Assembly (NCBI GenBank): GCA_964574335.1
Contig: CAZNNH010000005.1
Location: forward strand, 1 to 64,000
DNA from: CAZNNH01 sp964574335
GTDB lineage: Bacteria > Acidobacteriota > Vicinamibacteria > Fen-336
Direction: 5' to 3'
Length of the DNA: 64,000 nucleotides
A model generated the notes under the pieces. The model was not told the origin of the DNA. It worked only from the letters and a program-made list of their open reading frames with translations, and did not search any database. Positions 62,163 through 64,000 of the stretch are shown piece by piece. The stretch's first letter is position 1; each line of letters opens with the position of its first letter. Position numbers and translations under genes: made by a program.

Positions 62163-63679
62163 GTGCCGACCTCGCCAGGCTCGGCCGGTGGACCGGCGAG
62201 ACGCGGTCGGCCGACCTCCCCGAGGCTGACCAGCGTCAGCAGGGTCTGGGCGCCGACGATGCCGTCCGGCTGCAGGTCGTGATCGCGCTGGAAGCGGGTC
62301 ACCGCCTCTTCGAAGCTGCTCCCCGGGGTCGAGTACCGGAGGCGCCTGAGCACCCCGACCGCCCAGGCGTTCAGGCGCTGGGGATCGGCCCCCGGGGCAG
62401 GCGCCCCGTCGTCGTGCCAGAGGAAGATGGCATGACGGGTGAAGACGCGGTCGAGGTCGGTGAGAGGGACACGCAGCGTCTGGTGGCCGATGCCGACCAC
62501 GGCTCGGCTCCCCTCCAGGCGAAGCAGCGAGAGGAAGCAGGTGTCGGCCCGCTCGGGATGGAACACCTCCAGGATCACAGGGAGGTCGAGCTGCCGGATC
62601 TGGCGCAGGTGGGTCCGCATCTCCACCTGCTCCAGGGGGAGGTTGCCCCACAGGGCCTGGATCGCCGCGATCGAGCCCTCGAGCGAGGCGTGGCGGGGCA
62701 GGGACCGGAGCCAGGGATCGAGCATGGAGGCGCCCGGCGCGGCCCCGGTTCCGTCTGCGGGGGATGCGACCGTCGTGGTGGGCGAGGGCCGCACCGCCAG
62801 GGCCGCCGCGCCCAGGATCAGCAAGGCGGCGGCGGCCACCGGAAGGTGGCGCCGCAGCAGCCGCAGGCGGGGGCGCTGGGTCAGGATCTCGCGACCGGCC
62901 TGGCGGACCATGGTCGCGTCGATGGCCCGCGTGCCCTGGACGTACCCGGCCAGCAGGGCACGGTCGCACAGCAGGTTGATCAGGCGCGGGACGCCGCCGG
63001 AGAGGCGCGCCACCGCACGCAGCGCCGCCGCGTCGAAGGTGATCTTGCCCGCGCCACCGGCGACATCGATCCGGTGCTTCACGTACCCGGCGGTCTCCTC
63101 CGGGGCCAGCGGCGACATGTGGTAGCGGGCGGTGACCCGTTGCGCGAGCTGACGGAGCTCGTGGCGGGACAGCAGCTCCCGGAGCTCCGACTGGCCCACC
63201 AGCACGATGGTCAGCAGCTTCTCGGTGTCGGTCTCGAGGTTCGAGATCAGGCGGATCTGCTCGAGCACGTCGCTGGCCAGGTCCTGGGCCTCGTCGATGA
63301 GGACCACCACCTGCCGCCCCTGGCGACGGGCTTCGAGCAGGAACCGGTGCAGCGTGTCGACGTGATCCTTGAGCGAGCGGCCCTGGGGCGTCACGTGGAG
63401 GTCGTCCTGGATCGTCTGCAGCAGCTCGGCAGCCGTCACCGCCGGGTAGAGCACGAAGGCGCTGGCCGTGTTGTCGCCGAGCTGGCTCAGGAAGTAGCGG
63501 GCCAGGGTGGTCTTGCCGGTACCCACCTCGCCCGTGATGACCACGAAGCCGCCTCGCTCGCGGCGCCCGAACTCGAGGTGGGCGAAGGCTTCGGCGTGCC
63601 GCTCGGACAGGAACAGGTACTTGGGGTCGGGGGTCAGGTTGAAGGGCTTCTCACGGAAGCCGTAGAACGTCTCGTACAC
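62159..63679 (-). CDS. gspA: GspA/ExeA-like ATPase with peptidoglycan-binding domain
   Basis: This 506-residue inner-membrane ATPase has an N-terminal AAA+ domain with Walker A GEVGTGKTT (about 50-58) and Walker B VVVLIDEAQDL (about 123-133). A transmembrane helix lies at about 282-297. The periplasmic part has a papain-like C39-related segment and a PG-binding tail (TRFQRDHDLQPDGIVGAQ at about 460-480). GspA/ExeA opens or remodels peptidoglycan to let the secretin assemble. The ATG at 63679 begins the MYETFYGFREKPFNL signature. gspB follows at once. Confidence 0.86.
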   Translation of the reverse strand: MYETFYGFREKPFNLTPDPKYLFLSERHAEAFAHLEFGRRERGGFVVITGEVGTGKTTLARYFLSQLGDNTASAFVLYPAVTAAELLQTIQDDLHVTPQGRSLKDHVDTLHRFLLEARRQGRQVVVLIDEAQDLASDVLEQIRLISNLETDTEKLLTIVLVGQSELRELLSRHELRQLAQRVTARYHMSPLAPEETAGYVKHRIDVAGGAGKITFDAAALRAVARLSGGVPRLINLLCDRALLAGYVQGTRAIDATMVRQAGREILTQRPRLRLLRRHLPVAAAALLILGAAALAVRPSPTTTVASPADGTGAAPGASMLDPWLRSLPRHASLEGSIAAIQALWGNLPLEQVEMRTHLRQIRQLDLPVILEVFHPERADTCFLSLLRLEGSRAVVGIGHQTLRVPLTDLDRVFTRHAIFLWHDDGAPAPGADPQRLNAWAVGVLRRLRYSTPGSSFEEAVTRFQRDHDLQPDGIVGAQTLLTLVSLGEVGRPRLAGPPAEPGEVGT

Positions 63680-63725
63680 GGGAGAAGGCTCCAGCTCCCC
63701 GGCAGTCTACCACCGGCCCGGCAGC

Positions 63726-63837
63726 GGGGGACACGGCCGGGTTTCCACGGCAGCGGGGGGAAACCCGGTCATGCCGGCTGCGGGGGACACGATCCGGGTT
63801 TCCACGGCAGCAGGAGGAAACCCGGTCATGTCCCCTG
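63726..63837. repeat. 56-bp tandem repeat array, related to 57977-58242
   Basis: Two copies of a 56-bp unit start GGGGGACAC at 63726 and 63782. Each has an inverted core, GGGTTTCC paired with GGAAACCC, and the array ends CATGTCCCC. The period and outer ends match the 57977 array while the internal stem differs, so the core covaries as a hairpin. Confidence 0.8.
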
Positions 63838-64000
63838 GGCGCGGTTGCGGTAGAGCTGCTTGTCGACGACGGTGGCCATGGCTGTCTCGTCGAGGTCGCC
63901 TCCGAGGAAGGCGTTGATCCGCCGAGCCTGGCCGGCCGGGTCGTCGAGGACCTGGCGATACTCCACATCGAGGGCCTCGAACTGCGGCGCGTGCCTGAGG
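63826..64000 (-). CDS. Sulfotransferase-family protein, C-terminus only (runs off the window)
   Basis: About 58 codons are in the window, ending at TGA 63826-63828. The reading FEALDVEYRQVLDDPAGQAR and RINAFLGGDLDETAMATVVD resembles the C-terminal helices of bacterial sulfotransferases that use PAPS. The stop codon lies inside the 56-bp repeat. The rest of the gene lies beyond position 64000, so catalytic motifs cannot be checked. Confidence 0.6.
   Translation of the reverse strand, partial: LRHAPQFEALDVEYRQVLDDPAGQARRINAFLGGDLDETAMATVVDKQLYRNRAQGT

Noticed and set aside
1..64000. tRNA, rRNA, prophage or plasmid features
   Set aside because: No tRNA-like arms, rRNA sequence, integrase, phage structural genes or replication-origin repeats were recognised.

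Overview
The window is about 64 kb of very GC-rich, densely coding bacterial DNA with many 4-bp stop/start overlaps (ATGA or GTGA). It has a FadL-type outer-membrane protein, Gsp/type IV pilus components and lipoprotein or Tat signals, so the cell is diderm. Two heterodisulfide-reductase genes each contain an in-frame TGA that looks like selenocysteine, so the organism probably makes selenoproteins. Three 100-N gaps are each flanked by the same 55 bp on both sides, which points to a scaffolded short-read (probably metagenomic) assembly. Gene content (decayed HNH gene of a common acidobacterial/myxobacterial type, DUF3014, AIM24, DUF6335, GspA/GspB, Hdr/Kor cluster) would fit an uncultivated Acidobacteriota relative. 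That placement is an inference at modest confidence; no rRNA is present.

Layout. 0-5 kb: decayed HNH nuclease gene, Na+/solute symporter, secreted GH28-like glycosidase. 4.5-11.3 kb: PilB-type ATPase with GAF domain, then a two-gene unit encoding a membrane GHKL-ATPase/transglutaminase fusion and an apparent partner. 11.3-18.6 kb: repeat and gap, two Tat-exported Gfo/Idh/MocA oxidoreductases, a long HEAT-repeat protein (crossed by a gap) and a lipoprotein of the phytase-like esterase type. 18.6-23.8 kb: phosphofructokinase, PfkB sugar kinase and a 989-residue GlnD/GlnE-like protein.

23.8-40.2 kb is the metabolic core. A korDABC 2-oxoacid:ferredoxin oxidoreductase operon reads leftward. A hemerythrin-like gene and a MarR regulator with a cysteine-rich tail follow. 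A second kor set then runs directly into a large Hdr cluster: tandem HdrA (Sec98), MvhD, HdrC/HdrD-like protein, HdrA-MvhD fusion (Sec203), a 48-residue zinc ribbon and an HdrC-HdrB fusion. This looks like a flavin-based electron-bifurcating or confurcating module joined to 2-oxoacid oxidation through ferredoxin. Both TGA codons are followed at identical distance by a 7-bp hairpin with a GGTC loop, with one compensatory base-pair change between copies.

40.2-51.3 kb: FadL-like porin, zinc-ribbon/TPR protein, ClC channel, DUF3014 protein, an orphan tandem-domain microcompartment shell protein, a serine hydrolase, and a GGDEF/EAL protein whose upstream REC/PilZ/PAS part is frameshifted. 51.3-57.9 kb: ADP-forming acyl-CoA synthetase, DsbD-like protein and redoxin, a Ppx/GppA remnant, citrate synthase and malate dehydrogenase. 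58-64 kb: 56-bp tandem repeats, AIM24 and DUF6335 proteins, a secreted hypothetical, a D-threonine-aldolase-like enzyme, GspB/GspA, and the C-terminus of a sulfotransferase.

Taken together, citrate synthase, malate dehydrogenase, two KOR complexes, the ADP-forming synthetase and the Hdr cluster suggest a TCA-type carbon route whose low-potential electrons leave as ferredoxin and are balanced by Hdr complexes.
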